Source: Nocardioides zeae
GTDB taxonomy: Bacteria; Actinomycetota; Actinomycetes; Propionibacteriales; Nocardioidaceae
Length of the DNA: 64,000 nt
Direction: 5' to 3'
Assembly: GCF_010686755.1 (NCBI RefSeq)
Contig: NZ_JAAGXA010000001.1
Coordinates: 372,001 to 436,000, forward strand
Positions 1 to 7,709 of the stretch are shown piece by piece. Positions within the stretch are counted from its first letter, which is position 1; each line of letters begins with the position of its first letter. A program made the position numbers and the translations under genes. The notes beneath the pieces were generated by a model. That model saw only the letters and a list, made by a program, of their open reading frames with translations, did no database searches and had not been told where the DNA came from.

Positions 1-838
1 CTGCTCGGTCGGTGTGGCCGCGACGCGCAGCGTCGCCAAGCTGGCCTCGCGCCGGGCCAAGCCCGACGGTCTCGTCGTCGTGCCGCCGACCGAGGTGCGC
101 GCCTTCCTCGACCCCCTCGACGTGGGGGAGCTGTGGGGCGTGGGCCCGTCCACGCGCGCCCGCCTCGAGCGCATGGGGGTGACGACGGTCGCCGACGCCC
201 GGCGCCTACCGCTCGAGCTGTTGCAGGCCGCGCTCGGCCGGGCGGGCGGCGCGCAGGTCCACGCCCTGCTCCGCGGAGCGGAGGGTGGCCGGTTGCACGC
301 GGCGTTCCGGCCGCAGGAGCGGCAGCGCTCCATCGGATCGGACCGCACGCTGGCCCGCGACGTGGGCGACGCGGAGGAGCTCCACGGCGTCCTCCTGGGT
401 CTCACCCTCGGCGTGACGGCTCGGGCGCGACGGGCGGGGCTGGTGGCCTCGACGGTGGCCGTCAGGGTGCGCTACCCCGACTTCACGACGGTGTCCCGAG
501 CCCGCACCCTCGCCGAGCCGACCGCGACGACGCGCGACGTCCACGCCCTCGCCGTGCACCTCCTCGACGACCTCCGGGACCCGGGGCGCGCCGTACGGCT
601 GGTAGGGGTGCGGCTGGCGGGACTGCGGGACACCTCGGGACACGCGGAGCAGCTGGCTCTCGGCGATCCGGAGCGGGGGTGGCGCCACACCGACGAGGCG
701 GTGGACCGCGTGCGTCAGCGGTTCGGGAGCGGCGCGCTCGCGCGCGCCACCCTGCTCGACACGCCTGCGGCCGCGGCCCCTCCGCAGGCTGCCGCGGAGG
801 CGCCCGGCCCCGACGCGACGGGCTGGTGGTCGTGGTGA
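1..838 (+). CDS. dinB: DNA polymerase IV (Y-family), 3' part
   Basis: C-terminal part of a Y-family translesion DNA polymerase; the gene is open at the left edge, reading in frame from base 2 (CSVGVAATRSVAKLAS), so the start and the first catalytic carboxylates lie outside. The visible part has the end of the palm (SVAKLASRRAKPDG), the thumb helix-hairpin-helix (LWGVGPSTRARLERMGV) and the little-finger domain beginning near RSIGSDRTL, all typical of DinB. The tail is Ala/Pro-rich and ends GWWSW, with no clear beta-clamp motif that I can identify. About 170 bp separate it from the next gene. Family assignment is firm; the choice between DinB and other Y-family members rests on the thumb and little-finger similarity. 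Confidence 0.88.
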   Translation, partial: CSVGVAATRSVAKLASRRAKPDGLVVVPPTEVRAFLDPLDVGELWGVGPSTRARLERMGVTTVADARRLPLELLQAALGRAGGAQVHALLRGAEGGRLHAAFRPQERQRSIGSDRTLARDVGDAEELHGVLLGLTLGVTARARRAGLVASTVAVRVRYPDFTTVSRARTLAEPTATTRDVHALAVHLLDDLRDPGRAVRLVGVRLAGLRDTSGHAEQLALGDPERGWRHTDEAVDRVRQRFGSGALARATLLDTPAAAAPPQAAAEAPGPDATGWWSW

Positions 839-1010
839 GCGGGGGCGAGCGGGGGCGGCGGTCGGGGAATTTCCACGTCCGTCTACCGTCGTCACCAGCG
901 CCTGCCTAGAATCTCGGGTAGGTGTCACCTGTCATCGGCGAGGGGTCTCGACCGGTGCAGGTGCAGCAGAAGGACGTCCGGCGTCGTGGTCGACAGCCAT
1001 GGGAGGAAAC

Positions 1011-1442
1011 GTGCCGCTCTCCGAGGAAGAGCTGCGGATGCTCGAGCAGATGGAGCGCGCCCTCCTGGCCGAGGATCCGAAGTTCGCGTCGACCCTGCGG
1101 GGCTCGCGCATGGCCGGCAGCGTCCGCCGCCGGATCATCCTGTCGTCGACCGGGTTCGTCATCGGTATCGCGCTCCTGATGACGGGCGTGGTCGCCCGCC
1201 AGGAGATCGTCGGCATCGTCGGCTTCCTCGTCATGCTCGGCGCTGCCGTCTTCGGTCTCACCGCGCTGCGTGCCCGCCATGCGGTGCCCGACACCCCGGA
1301 GCAGGCGCTGCAGGCCAGCCAGGGCCTCACGGTCATCGACGGCGGCCGTCGTCCGCGCCGCCAGCGCGCCCCGCGCGGGTCCGGCTCGTTCATGGAGCGC
1401 ATGGAGCAGCGGTGGCGCCGACGCCGCGAGGGCGGCTACTGA
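1011..1442 (+). CDS. DUF3040 small membrane protein
   Basis: A 143-aa protein with the DUF3040 signature at its N-terminus (PLSEEELRMLEQMERAL, then AEDPKF) followed by two membrane helices at about residues 42-62 and 66-87 and a basic C-terminal tail ([20 protein letters not shown]). DUF3040 proteins are widespread in actinobacteria and have no established function. I start it at GTG 1011 because GGGAGGAA at 1001-1008 is a good ribosome-binding site for it; the ATG at 999 would place that site inside the gene. A TAGAAT hexamer at 907-912 could be its -10 box but has no convincing -35. It lies alone between dinB and a terminator. Confidence 0.85.
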   Translation: MPLSEEELRMLEQMERALLAEDPKFASTLRGSRMAGSVRRRIILSSTGFVIGIALLMTGVVARQEIVGIVGFLVMLGAAVFGLTALRARHAVPDTPEQALQASQGLTVIDGGRRPRRQRAPRGSGSFMERMEQRWRRRREGGY

Positions 1443-1474
1443 GCCCACCCGGGCCCACCACCCACGACCAGACC

Positions 1475-1506
1475 GAACGCCCCCGGCCCTCCGGCCGGGG
1501 GCGTTC
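1475..1506. terminator. Bidirectional hairpin terminator
   Basis: A perfect 14-bp stem (1475-1488 pairing with 1493-1506) with a 4-base loop lies between the ends of two convergent genes (DUF3040 and the transglutaminase). There is no U-tract on either side, as is usual in high-GC actinobacteria. Confidence 0.75.
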
Positions 1507-1540
1507 CGCGTTCCGCCTCGTTCCGCCCCGCCCCGACCCG

Positions 1541-1589
1541 GGGTCGTGGTGCCGCGCCGCCGGAAAGTGGGGGCCTCACACCACGACCC
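1541..1589. repeat. Extragenic palindrome
   Basis: GGGTCGTGGTG at 1541-1551 is repeated as its exact reverse complement at 1579-1589, around a 27-base core that includes GGAAAGTGGGGGCC. It sits just downstream of the 1475-1506 hairpin in the same convergent gap. It may belong to the same class of extragenic palindromes as those near 26.5 kb and 41.65 kb, but no identical long sequence is shared. Confidence 0.5.
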
Positions 1590-1634
1590 GGGGCGGGCGC
1601 GGGGCGGGCGCGGGAGGGGGACGACGGGGCGCGG

Positions 1635-4109
1635 TCAGCGCCGCGCCAGCTCCTCCTCGTCGGAGCCGCCGACCACCTCGGGCGCGGTCGTCGCGGGCGC
1701 CTCGGCGCCGAGGCCGGGCTCCCCGCCGCGCCGCTCGCGTCGACCCGCGAGGACGGAGGTGGGCAGCCAGCGGGCGCGGCGAGCGCCGCCGCGGCCGGCG
1801 AGGCGGCCGTCCGCGAACGCACGCGCGTCGCTCCACGCCGCGTCGTCCTGAGCGCTCGCCCCCGACCCGGACGAGGCCGGGGCGTCGACCGAGCCGACCG
1901 CGGGAGGTGCGTAGCGGGCCAGCTCGAGGCGCGTGACGAGCCGCTCGAGGGGCGCGAGCGCCGCGCCGTCAGGAACCGGGCGTGCGTCCGGCCCGGTGCT
2001 CTGTCCACGGTCGGCGACCTCGGCCTCCCAGTCCTCCACCAGCATCCGGGCGGTGTCGGCGGGGGAGCGGTCCGGGGGCCACGGGACGCGGTGGTCGAGG
2101 AGCGTCGCCCTCAGCTCGTTCCACGCGCCCTCGACCCCGCGTGCGCGGCGTCGGCGGCGCTGCCTCTCGCGGATCCGGCGTGGGGCCACGAGGAGGGCAA
2201 GCAGCGCGACGACGCCGACACCGGCGCCCGTCACGACGAGGAGCACCGCGGGCCGCATCCCGCCGGTGCCGCCCCGTCCGTCGTCGGCGCCCTCCTGACC
2301 GTCGTCGGGAGCAGCGCTGCTCGGGGGTGCGCTGGTCGGACCCGTGGTGGGCGCGGTCGTCGTCGGGCGGGAGGTGGGCGTGGGCTCGTCCGTGCCGGAG
2401 GTGGCGCCGGGTCCGCTGGGGTCGGGCGCGGAGTAGTCCGGCGTGGCGCTGGCGCGCTGGCCGGGGGTGGGTTCGTAGCGCACCCAGCCGATGCCCGGGA
2501 AGTACAGCTCGGGCCAGGCGTGCAGGTCGTGGGCGCTCAGCTCCCAGCGCCCGGGGGCGACGACCTCGGGCGTGAGGAAGCCGACCGCGACGCGAGCCGG
2601 GATGCCCAGCTCCCGGGCCATCACCGCCATCGCGGAGGCGAAGTGCTGGCAGTAGCCGGCGCGGCTGTCGAACAGGAACTCCGTGAGCGAGTCGTCGGAG
2701 CTCGACGACACCTGCAGGTCGTAGCGGAACTCGTCACGGTCGCGGAAGAACGCCTGCAGCTCGGCGGCCTGGTCGGCGGGCGTGGTGGCGTCGGCGACGA
2801 TCGTCTCGGCGAGCTCCGCGATGCGGGGGTCGACGCCCGGCACCGCGAGGAAGGGCGCGAGCCGGTCCGGGTAGTCCCGGCCGGCGGCGTCGAGGTCCTC
2901 GCGGGTGAACGAGGGCAGCACCTCGGTCGTCTCCCAGCTCTGACCGGCGGTGGTGCGCCCGTCGTCGCGGGTGAAGTCGTCGCCCGCGGGCCGGTACCGC
3001 CACCCGGAGTCGGCGTAGATGTCGGTCAGGTTGCTCGGCGTGGGCAGCCAGGACGAGCTGAAGGCGTCGGTCGCCCGGATGTTCCACGTCACCCGCGGAT
3101 CGCCGCTCCGGGCGCCCTCGGGGAGCTGCAGCCGGGCTTCGTCGAGGGCGCGCTCGTCGCCGCCGCCGGGACGCCACTGCTGCTCGTCCGCGTCGAAGTC
3201 GTTGAGGCCGCCGATGCGGAGGTACGTCGGGGCGGCGGCCCCGGGGTCGTCGGTGGTGATCTCGAGCAGGTCGACGTCGTCCCCCCGGGTGAGGTCGCCC
3301 TGGAGGTCGGCCGTGGGCTCGCGCAGGACCACGGCGGACCCGGCGCCGCCGCGGAGGCCGGCGCGGTCGAGGAGGCCGAGGTCGAGCACCGGCACCGCGA
3401 GGGGGGCGACGAGGGCGAGACCGACGGCGGTCACCGCGACGGCCGTGCCCGCCACGGGCGGCCCGGACGCCGCGCCGCCCGCCGTGTGCGGAGCCCCCTG
3501 GCGGCGGGCCACCACGCGGCGGCCCCACCGCCCGAGGTCGTCGGCCTCGTGGAGGGCGAGCACGGCGACGTACAGCAGGGAGGCGGTGGCGAAGATCCAC
3601 CACGGCGCGCCGGTGCGGAGGATGGTGACCGGCAGGCTGAAGGCCGCCAGCAGCGGGAGCCCGAGGGCGGGCCCGACGCGGAGGGTGGCGGCGACGGTGT
3701 CGGCGATCCAGAGGAAGAGCACGGCGCCGACGACGAGGAGGGCGCGGATGCCACCCCCGTCCAGGGGTACGGGGGGTGGTTGCACCTGGGCGACCTCGAG
3801 CGCGAGCCTGATCCGGTCGAGCGTCTCCGCGACGCCCCCGGGGGTCGGGAGGGACCCGCCGACGAGGACGACGACGAGCACCCCCGCGACGGCGAGCTGG
3901 AGCGAGGCGACCACCACGGCGGGGAGCGGCAGGAGGCGGAGGGCGGTGCCGGTGACGAGGAGCCCCGCCGCGGCGACCAGCGCGGGACCGACGAGGTCGT
4001 CCGGACGCACGGTGAAGCCGCGCCACGACTGCAGCGTGACGATCGTGGCGGCCGCCGCCAGCAACCCCAGGAGGAGCTGGCGCACGAAGCGTGCCGGCCC
4101 GGGGCTCAT
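1635..4109 (-). CDS. TgpA-like membrane transglutaminase (DUF3488/DUF4129 type)
   Basis: 824-aa membrane protein of the TgpA family. The first ~210 residues form several membrane helices (LLLGLLAAAATIVTL, ALLVVGAVLFLWIAD); an extracytoplasmic region follows with a transglutaminase-like core: Cys487 in SRAGYCQHFASAM, His530 in DLHAWPELYFPG and Glu546 in WVRYEPTPG where family members often have Asp. Next come a Thr/Pro-rich spacer (PTSRPTTTAPTTGPTSAPP), another membrane helix (VLLVVTGAGVGVVALLALLV) and a cytoplasmic tail. The family is linked to envelope or peptidoglycan-associated peptide chemistry, but its substrate is unknown. It is last in the moxR-DUF58-transglutaminase operon; its ATG overlaps the DUF58 stop (ATGA). 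The same frame stays open upstream, but the protein-like sequence begins at this ATG. Confidence 0.88.
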   Translation of the reverse strand: MSPGPARFVRQLLLGLLAAAATIVTLQSWRGFTVRPDDLVGPALVAAAGLLVTGTALRLLPLPAVVVASLQLAVAGVLVVVLVGGSLPTPGGVAETLDRIRLALEVAQVQPPPVPLDGGGIRALLVVGAVLFLWIADTVAATLRVGPALGLPLLAAFSLPVTILRTGAPWWIFATASLLYVAVLALHEADDLGRWGRRVVARRQGAPHTAGGAASGPPVAGTAVAVTAVGLALVAPLAVPVLDLGLLDRAGLRGGAGSAVVLREPTADLQGDLTRGDDVDLLEITTDDPGAAAPTYLRIGGLNDFDADEQQWRPGGGDERALDEARLQLPEGARSGDPRVTWNIRATDAFSSSWLPTPSNLTDIYADSGWRYRPAGDDFTRDDGRTTAGQSWETTEVLPSFTREDLDAAGRDYPDRLAPFLAVPGVDPRIAELAETIVADATTPADQAAELQAFFRDRDEFRYDLQVSSSSDDSLTEFLFDSRAGYCQHFASAMAVMARELGIPARVAVGFLTPEVVAPGRWELSAHDLHAWPELYFPGIGWVRYEPTPGQRASATPDYSAPDPSGPGATSGTDEPTPTSRPTTTAPTTGPTSAPPSSAAPDDGQEGADDGRGGTGGMRPAVLLVVTGAGVGVVALLALLVAPRRIRERQRRRRRARGVEGAWNELRATLLDHRVPWPPDRSPADTARMLVEDWEAEVADRGQSTGPDARPVPDGAALAPLERLVTRLELARYAPPAVGSVDAPASSGSGASAQDDAAWSDARAFADGRLAGRGGARRARWLPTSVLAGRRERRGGEPGLGAEAPATTAPEVVGGSDEEELARR

Positions 4110-5440
4110 CGGAGCGTCCCGACAGGTCGACGTGCGGCGGACAGCGCCGACCACACCCCGGTGACCGTGTCCTCCGGTCCGACCGGTACGGCGTGCCAGC
4201 CGCGCGCGGCCAGGTGGGCGACCTCCCGCGGGGGCGCGGCGGTCGGGCCCGACCGCAGGTGGTCGGGGTGCCAGCGTGCGACGTCGAGCACCGCGGCGTG
4301 CGCGGCCACGGCCCGTCCCCGCGCTGCGGCGAGGACCGCGTCGTCCGCGGGGACGAGCCGCCCGAGCAGCGCGAGGTGGACGTCGCGCCGCCCGGACCCG
4401 CCGCGGGGGACCAGCGGCGCGAGGTCGGTGCGGTCGACGAGCGCGATGACGGCCAACGCGTCGAGCGCCCGCCGGGAGCCGGCGGCGCCGGCGGGGGCCG
4501 TGACGATCAGCCCAGCGGCGTCGTGGAGGTGGACGACGTTGCCGAGGCGGGCGAGGTGGTCGCACAGCGAGGCGGCGAGCACGACCGCGGCCTCGAACGA
4601 CGAGCCGTGCCCGACGCCCTCGTGCGACGTCGTGCGGTTGTCGACCAGCACCACGGCATGGGTCTCGCGCCGCTGCTCCTCGCGGCGCACCATGAGCTCG
4701 CCGGTGCGTGCCGTGGTGCGCCAGTGCACGCGGCGCAGGTCGTCGCCGATCCGGTAGTCGCGCACCGACGCGTCCTCCGCGCTGCCGACCGCGGCGGCGC
4801 GCAGCTGCTCGTCGCCGCTCGTCCCGGAGCCCTCGCCGAGGCTCCCCCGGGGGAGCGGGTGGGTCTGCGGACGCACCGTGAGGGTGCCCGTGTGGTGGAA
4901 CTCGCGGACCAGCTCGACGGTGCCGAAGAGGTCCCGGACGCGTACGACGAGGGGCCCGGTCTCGTAGCGACCCCGCACCTCGGCGCGCACCGGGTAGGAG
5001 ACGTCGCCCGTCCAGGCGCCGCGCACGCCCCGCACGACCATCCGGGGACGGGCGCCCAGCACGTAGGGCAGCTGGTCCTCCAGGAGGAGGGTGCCGCGCG
5101 GCACCCGCCCGGTGACGGCGAGACCCAGGTGGACCGTGCTGGTGCCGCCGACCTCGACGTGGGTCGGGGACAGCCCGCGCCGCAGGTGCACCTCGAAGCG
5201 GCTCGCGCGGGTCGCGACGAGGCTGACGAGGGGGAGGGCGACAGCGAGCACACCGGCGCTGGCCAGCGTGGCCTGGCCCAGGACGACGGCGCACACGACG
5301 GCCGTGCCGCCGGCGGCCACGAACGCGCGCCCCCGCACCGTCAGGCCCCCCAGTCTGCGCCGGGCGCCCCGGGAGGGCCGGTCGCCCCGGGCGGGCCGGG
5401 CGCCCCGGTCGCGTCGTCGGGAGCTCACCGGAGGGCTCAC
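4106..5440 (-). CDS. DUF58 domain protein
   Basis: 444-aa protein with two N-terminal membrane helices (FVAAGGTAVVCAVVLG, LASAGVLAVALPLVSLV) followed by a beta-rich region and the DUF58 hallmark RDYRIGDDLRRVHWR near residues 230-245. The part after it resembles a von Willebrand A fold (HAVVLVDNRTTSHEG with a DxxxS-like site). DUF58 proteins are regular partners of MoxR ATPases and transglutaminases. I start at GTG 5440, which overlaps the MoxR stop by four bases (GTGA); an internal GTG 12 bases later is possible. It overlaps the next gene in the same way, so the three are translated as one coupled unit. Confidence 0.87.
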   Translation of the reverse strand: MSPPVSSRRRDRGARPARGDRPSRGARRRLGGLTVRGRAFVAAGGTAVVCAVVLGQATLASAGVLAVALPLVSLVATRASRFEVHLRRGLSPTHVEVGGTSTVHLGLAVTGRVPRGTLLLEDQLPYVLGARPRMVVRGVRGAWTGDVSYPVRAEVRGRYETGPLVVRVRDLFGTVELVREFHHTGTLTVRPQTHPLPRGSLGEGSGTSGDEQLRAAAVGSAEDASVRDYRIGDDLRRVHWRTTARTGELMVRREEQRRETHAVVLVDNRTTSHEGVGHGSSFEAAVVLAASLCDHLARLGNVVHLHDAAGLIVTAPAGAAGSRRALDALAVIALVDRTDLAPLVPRGGSGRRDVHLALLGRLVPADDAVLAAARGRAVAAHAAVLDVARWHPDHLRSGPTAAPPREVAHLAARGWHAVPVGPEDTVTGVWSALSAARRPVGTLR

Positions 5441-6450
5441 CGGGGCAGCGGCCCGCCCGGCGCGGGGACGGAGGCCGCGAGGCGACCCACGACGTCGGCC
5501 GCCGAGCGCGGGGCGCCGAGGGTGTCGGACCGCACGACCACCCGGTGGGCCAGGACGGGGACCGCGAGGGCCAGCACGTCGTCCGGCACGACGAACTCCC
5601 GCCCGTTCATCGCGGCCGTCGCCTTCGCCGCGCGCACGAGGTGGAGGGTGGCCCGGGGGGAGGCGCCCAGCACGAGCTCGGGCGAGGTGCGGGTGGCTCG
5701 CACGATGGCGACGGCGTAGCGCTGGACCTGCTCCGCGACGTACGTCTGCGCGACGATGGAGACGAGCTTGCGGATCTCGCTCGCGTCGGTGACCGGTTCG
5801 AGGTCGCCGAGCGGGTCGCGGCCCGCGTGGTGGGCGAGCATCTGCACCTCGGCCGCCTCGACCGGGTAGCCCATCGAGACACGCATCATGAAGCGGTCGC
5901 GCTGGGCCTCGGGGAGCGCGTAGGTGCCCTCCATCTCCACCGGGTTCTGCGTCGCGACGACGAGGAACGGGCTGTCGAGCTCGTAGGACGTGCCGTCGAC
6001 CGTCACCTGCCGCTCCTCCATGCACTCGAGCAGCGCGGACTGCGTCTTGGGGGAGGCGCGGTTGATCTCGTCGCCGATGACGACGTTGGCGAAGACGCCG
6101 CCCGGGCGGAACTCGAACTCCCGCGTCTGCTGGTTGAACACCGAGACGCCCGTGACGTCGGAGGGCAGCAGGTCCGGCGTGAACTGGATGCGGCGCACGG
6201 TGCAGTCGATGCTCCGGGCCAGCGCCTTGCTGAGCATCGTCTTGCCCACGCCGGGCACGTCCTCGAGCAGCAGGTGTCCCTCGGCCAGCATCACGACGAC
6301 GGCGGAGCGCACCACGTCGCTCTTGCCCTCGATCACCTTCTCGATGTTGCGGCGCAGGCGCGTGGTCGTGCGGGTCAACGTCTGCAGGTCGGCGGGGGCG
6401 GGCGACGCCGGGTGCGGCGAGGTGGGCGTCGGCTCGGTGCTGCTCGTCAT
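5437..6450 (-). CDS. MoxR-family AAA+ ATPase
   Basis: 337-aa AAA+ ATPase of the MoxR group, chaperone-like proteins that mature or remodel partner proteins, commonly those encoded beside them. Walker A is DVPGVGKTMLSKAL at about residues 60-75, Walker B VVIGDEINRASPKTQ at about 118-132, and the sensor-1 region reads FLVVATQNPVEMEGTY. The N-terminus (MTSSTEPTPTSPHPAS) is Ser/Pro-rich and disordered. First gene of the minus-strand moxR-DUF58-transglutaminase operon, divergent from mraZ. The 427-bp divergent gap contains TGGAG repeats pointing both ways. The start is chosen at the ATG after a weak GAGG site. Confidence 0.93.
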   Translation of the reverse strand: MTSSTEPTPTSPHPASPAPADLQTLTRTTTRLRRNIEKVIEGKSDVVRSAVVVMLAEGHLLLEDVPGVGKTMLSKALARSIDCTVRRIQFTPDLLPSDVTGVSVFNQQTREFEFRPGGVFANVVIGDEINRASPKTQSALLECMEERQVTVDGTSYELDSPFLVVATQNPVEMEGTYALPEAQRDRFMMRVSMGYPVEAAEVQMLAHHAGRDPLGDLEPVTDASEIRKLVSIVAQTYVAEQVQRYAVAIVRATRTSPELVLGASPRATLHLVRAAKATAAMNGREFVVPDDVLALAVPVLAHRVVVRSDTLGAPRSAADVVGRLAASVPAPGGPLPR

Positions 6451-6602
6451 CGGCGTGGGGACCTCGTTCTCGTGCGGGCGGCCGCGGCGGCGCGACCCGG
6501 TACCACCGTAGGCACATCGGCGGAGCGGCGGACACCGTTCCCCCACCGCGGGCCGCGCAACCCGCCACCGCCCTCCCCGGCACCCCACCGACGCTCCCCG
6601 TC

Positions 6603-6645
6603 CTCCACCCGCGCTCCACCTCGCTCCACCACGGTCCCGGTGGAG
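6603..6645 (-). promoter_or_regulatory. MraZ-box-like repeats facing moxR
   Basis: CTCCACC occurs at 6603-6609, 6614-6620 and 6624-6630, that is GGTGGAG three times on the minus strand at 11- and 10-base spacing (TGGAG-N5-TGGAG-N6-TGGAG). A plus-strand GGTGGAG follows at 6639-6645. The pattern resembles the TGGAG-N5-TGGAG pair at the mraZ promoter and the general tandem-pentamer layout of MraZ operators. It lies about 155 bp upstream of moxR in a 427-bp gap (6451-6877) that otherwise shows no gene. Confidence 0.5.
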
Positions 6646-6786
6646 GGGTGTGACGACCCGGCCGTGACGCGACGTGCCGCGCGGTTGTGCGGTTCTGCGC
6701 TCCCCACCGCTCCCCGGAGGCCGCCGGCGCGACCGGACCGAGAAGCCCCCGGTGGGGGCGCACGGAGGAGCGGATGGCACCTTTGG

Positions 6787-6831
6787 TGGAGCGTGGTGGT
6801 TGACGGGGGAGGAATGTGGAGTAATGTGGAG
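6787..6831 (+). promoter_or_regulatory. mraZ promoter with overlapping MraZ-box repeats
   Basis: A sigma-A-like promoter: TTGACG at 6800-6805, a 16-base spacer and TAATGT at 6822-6827. TGGAG repeats lie across it at 6787-6791, 6817-6821 and 6827-6831; the last two are exactly ten bases apart (TGGAG-TAATG-TGGAG) and flank the -10 box. MraZ is known to bind tandem TGGGN-type pentamers spaced by five bases in its own promoter, so autoregulation of the dcw cluster is the natural reading. Confidence 0.68.
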
Positions 6832-6877
6832 CGCAGGGGGCAGGAGGTGTCCGCGCCCGTCGAGGTGGAGGTGACCG

Positions 6878-7306
6878 ATGTTCTTCGGCACCTTCACGCC
6901 CAAGCTCGACGACAAGGGGCGGATCTTCCTGCCGGCGAAGTTCCGGGAGGCGATGAAGGACGGCCTCGTGGTGACCAGGGGGCAGGAGAACGCCCTGTCG
7001 ATCTGGTCCGCCGCGGGTTTCCAACGGCTCACGGAGCGGATCCAGGACGCGTCGCTCACCGACAAGGGAGCGCGCGACTTCGTCCGCATGCTCTTCGCCG
7101 CCGCGTCCGACGAGGTCCCCGACAAGCAGGGCCGGATCACGATCCCGCCGATCCTGCGGCGTTACGCCTCGCTCGAGCGCGAGGTGGTGGTGGTGGGTGC
7201 GATGAACCGGTTGGAGATCTGGAACCCCGAGCGGTGGGCGGCGTACACCGAGGAGCAGGAACCTCGGTACTCGGCGCTCAGCGACGAGGTGTTCCCGGGC
7301 GTCTGA
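6878..7306 (+). CDS. mraZ: Transcriptional regulator MraZ
   Basis: 142-aa AbrB-like protein with the two half-barrel motifs of MraZ: DDKGRIFLPAKFREAM at about residues 11-26 and DKQGRITIPPILRRYA at about 84-99. MraZ forms ring oligomers that bind pentamer repeats upstream of dcw clusters and regulate them. The start follows a strong ribosome-binding site (GGAGGTGACC). It is the first gene of the division and cell-wall cluster, downstream of a promoter carrying the likely MraZ boxes; 241 bases separate it from the next gene and contain a structured RNA. Confidence 0.96.
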   Translation: MFFGTFTPKLDDKGRIFLPAKFREAMKDGLVVTRGQENALSIWSAAGFQRLTERIQDASLTDKGARDFVRMLFAAASDEVPDKQGRITIPPILRRYASLEREVVVVGAMNRLEIWNPERWAAYTEEQEPRYSALSDEVFPGV

Positions 7307-7347
7307 GCGGCGCCCGGCACGAGAGCAGGACAGCAGCAACTCAACAG

Positions 7348-7456
7348 CGACGTACGGCGAGGTCTCGGGCCCGCCTCCTACGCGCGTCTGGGGTCCCTTC
7401 CCCGGTTCCAGACGCGCACTTCCCCAGGAGGCGGGCAGGGACCTGGTCGTACGTCG
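7348..7456 (+). ncRNA. mraW-type structured RNA leader
   Basis: A long nested hairpin between mraZ and rsmH. Four stems line up: 7348-7356 with 7448-7456 (CGACGTACG/CGTACGTCG), 7360-7366 with 7438-7444, 7370-7379 with 7426-7435 (CCCGCCTCCT/AGGAGGCGGG) and 7382-7391 with 7408-7417 (GCGCGTCTGG/CCAGACGCGC), closing a 16-base apical loop GGTCCCTTCCCCGGTT. The position and architecture match the actinobacterial mraW RNA motif, a conserved structure known upstream of mraW (rsmH). Its function is not established; regulation of the downstream dcw genes is presumed. An alignment to the published motif model was not possible here. Confidence 0.8.
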
Positions 7457-7547
7457 TTCTCGTTCCCCGGCGGGCGCCGCGGGGGAGAGCCGGCCGACGG
7501 GCCGGCCGGTGCGCAGGTGCGGGGTCGAGCAGCGAGGGATCACTTCC

Positions 7548-7709
7548 ATGGCCGAGGTCAGGGTCGACGGAGCGGCAGGTGGCGACACGCCCCTGCCGCG
7601 GGTCCGTGACCTCGCCCGCGACGCGCTGGGCCGCATGGCGTTCTCGGTCGTCCTCTCCGCCGCCCTCGTCGCCGTGCTCGCGCTCCTGACGGCGGGTCTG
7701 CAGCCGTGA
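7548..7709 (+). CDS. Small single-pass membrane protein before rsmH
   Basis: 53-aa protein: a short cytoplasmic part ([20 protein letters not shown]), then RDALGRMA and one hydrophobic helix [19 protein letters not shown] at about residues 32-50. It starts at ATG 7548, nine bases after AGGGAT, and its TGA overlaps the rsmH GTG (GTGA), so it is translationally coupled to rsmH. It lies between the mraW-type RNA and rsmH, where many actinobacteria have no annotated gene. I recognise no family. The coupling, the clean membrane helix and the absence of a competing frame support it as real. Confidence 0.6.
   Translation: MAEVRVDGAAGGDTPLPRVRDLARDALGRMAFSVVLSAALVAVLALLTAGLQP

Noticed and set aside
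999..1010. ATG 999 as start of the DUF3040 gene
   Set aside because: It would place the strong ribosome-binding site GGGAGGAA inside the gene; GTG 1011 gives the family N-terminus.
2091..4757. Long plus-strand open frame opposite the transglutaminase gene
   Set aside because: Its translation is low-complexity Gly/Arg/Val-rich sequence typical of antisense frames in GC-rich DNA, and the minus-strand protein is clearly real.
4110..5294. Upstream extension of the transglutaminase frame
   Set aside because: The frame stays open, but upstream of ATG 4109 it only mirrors the DUF58 gene in another frame.
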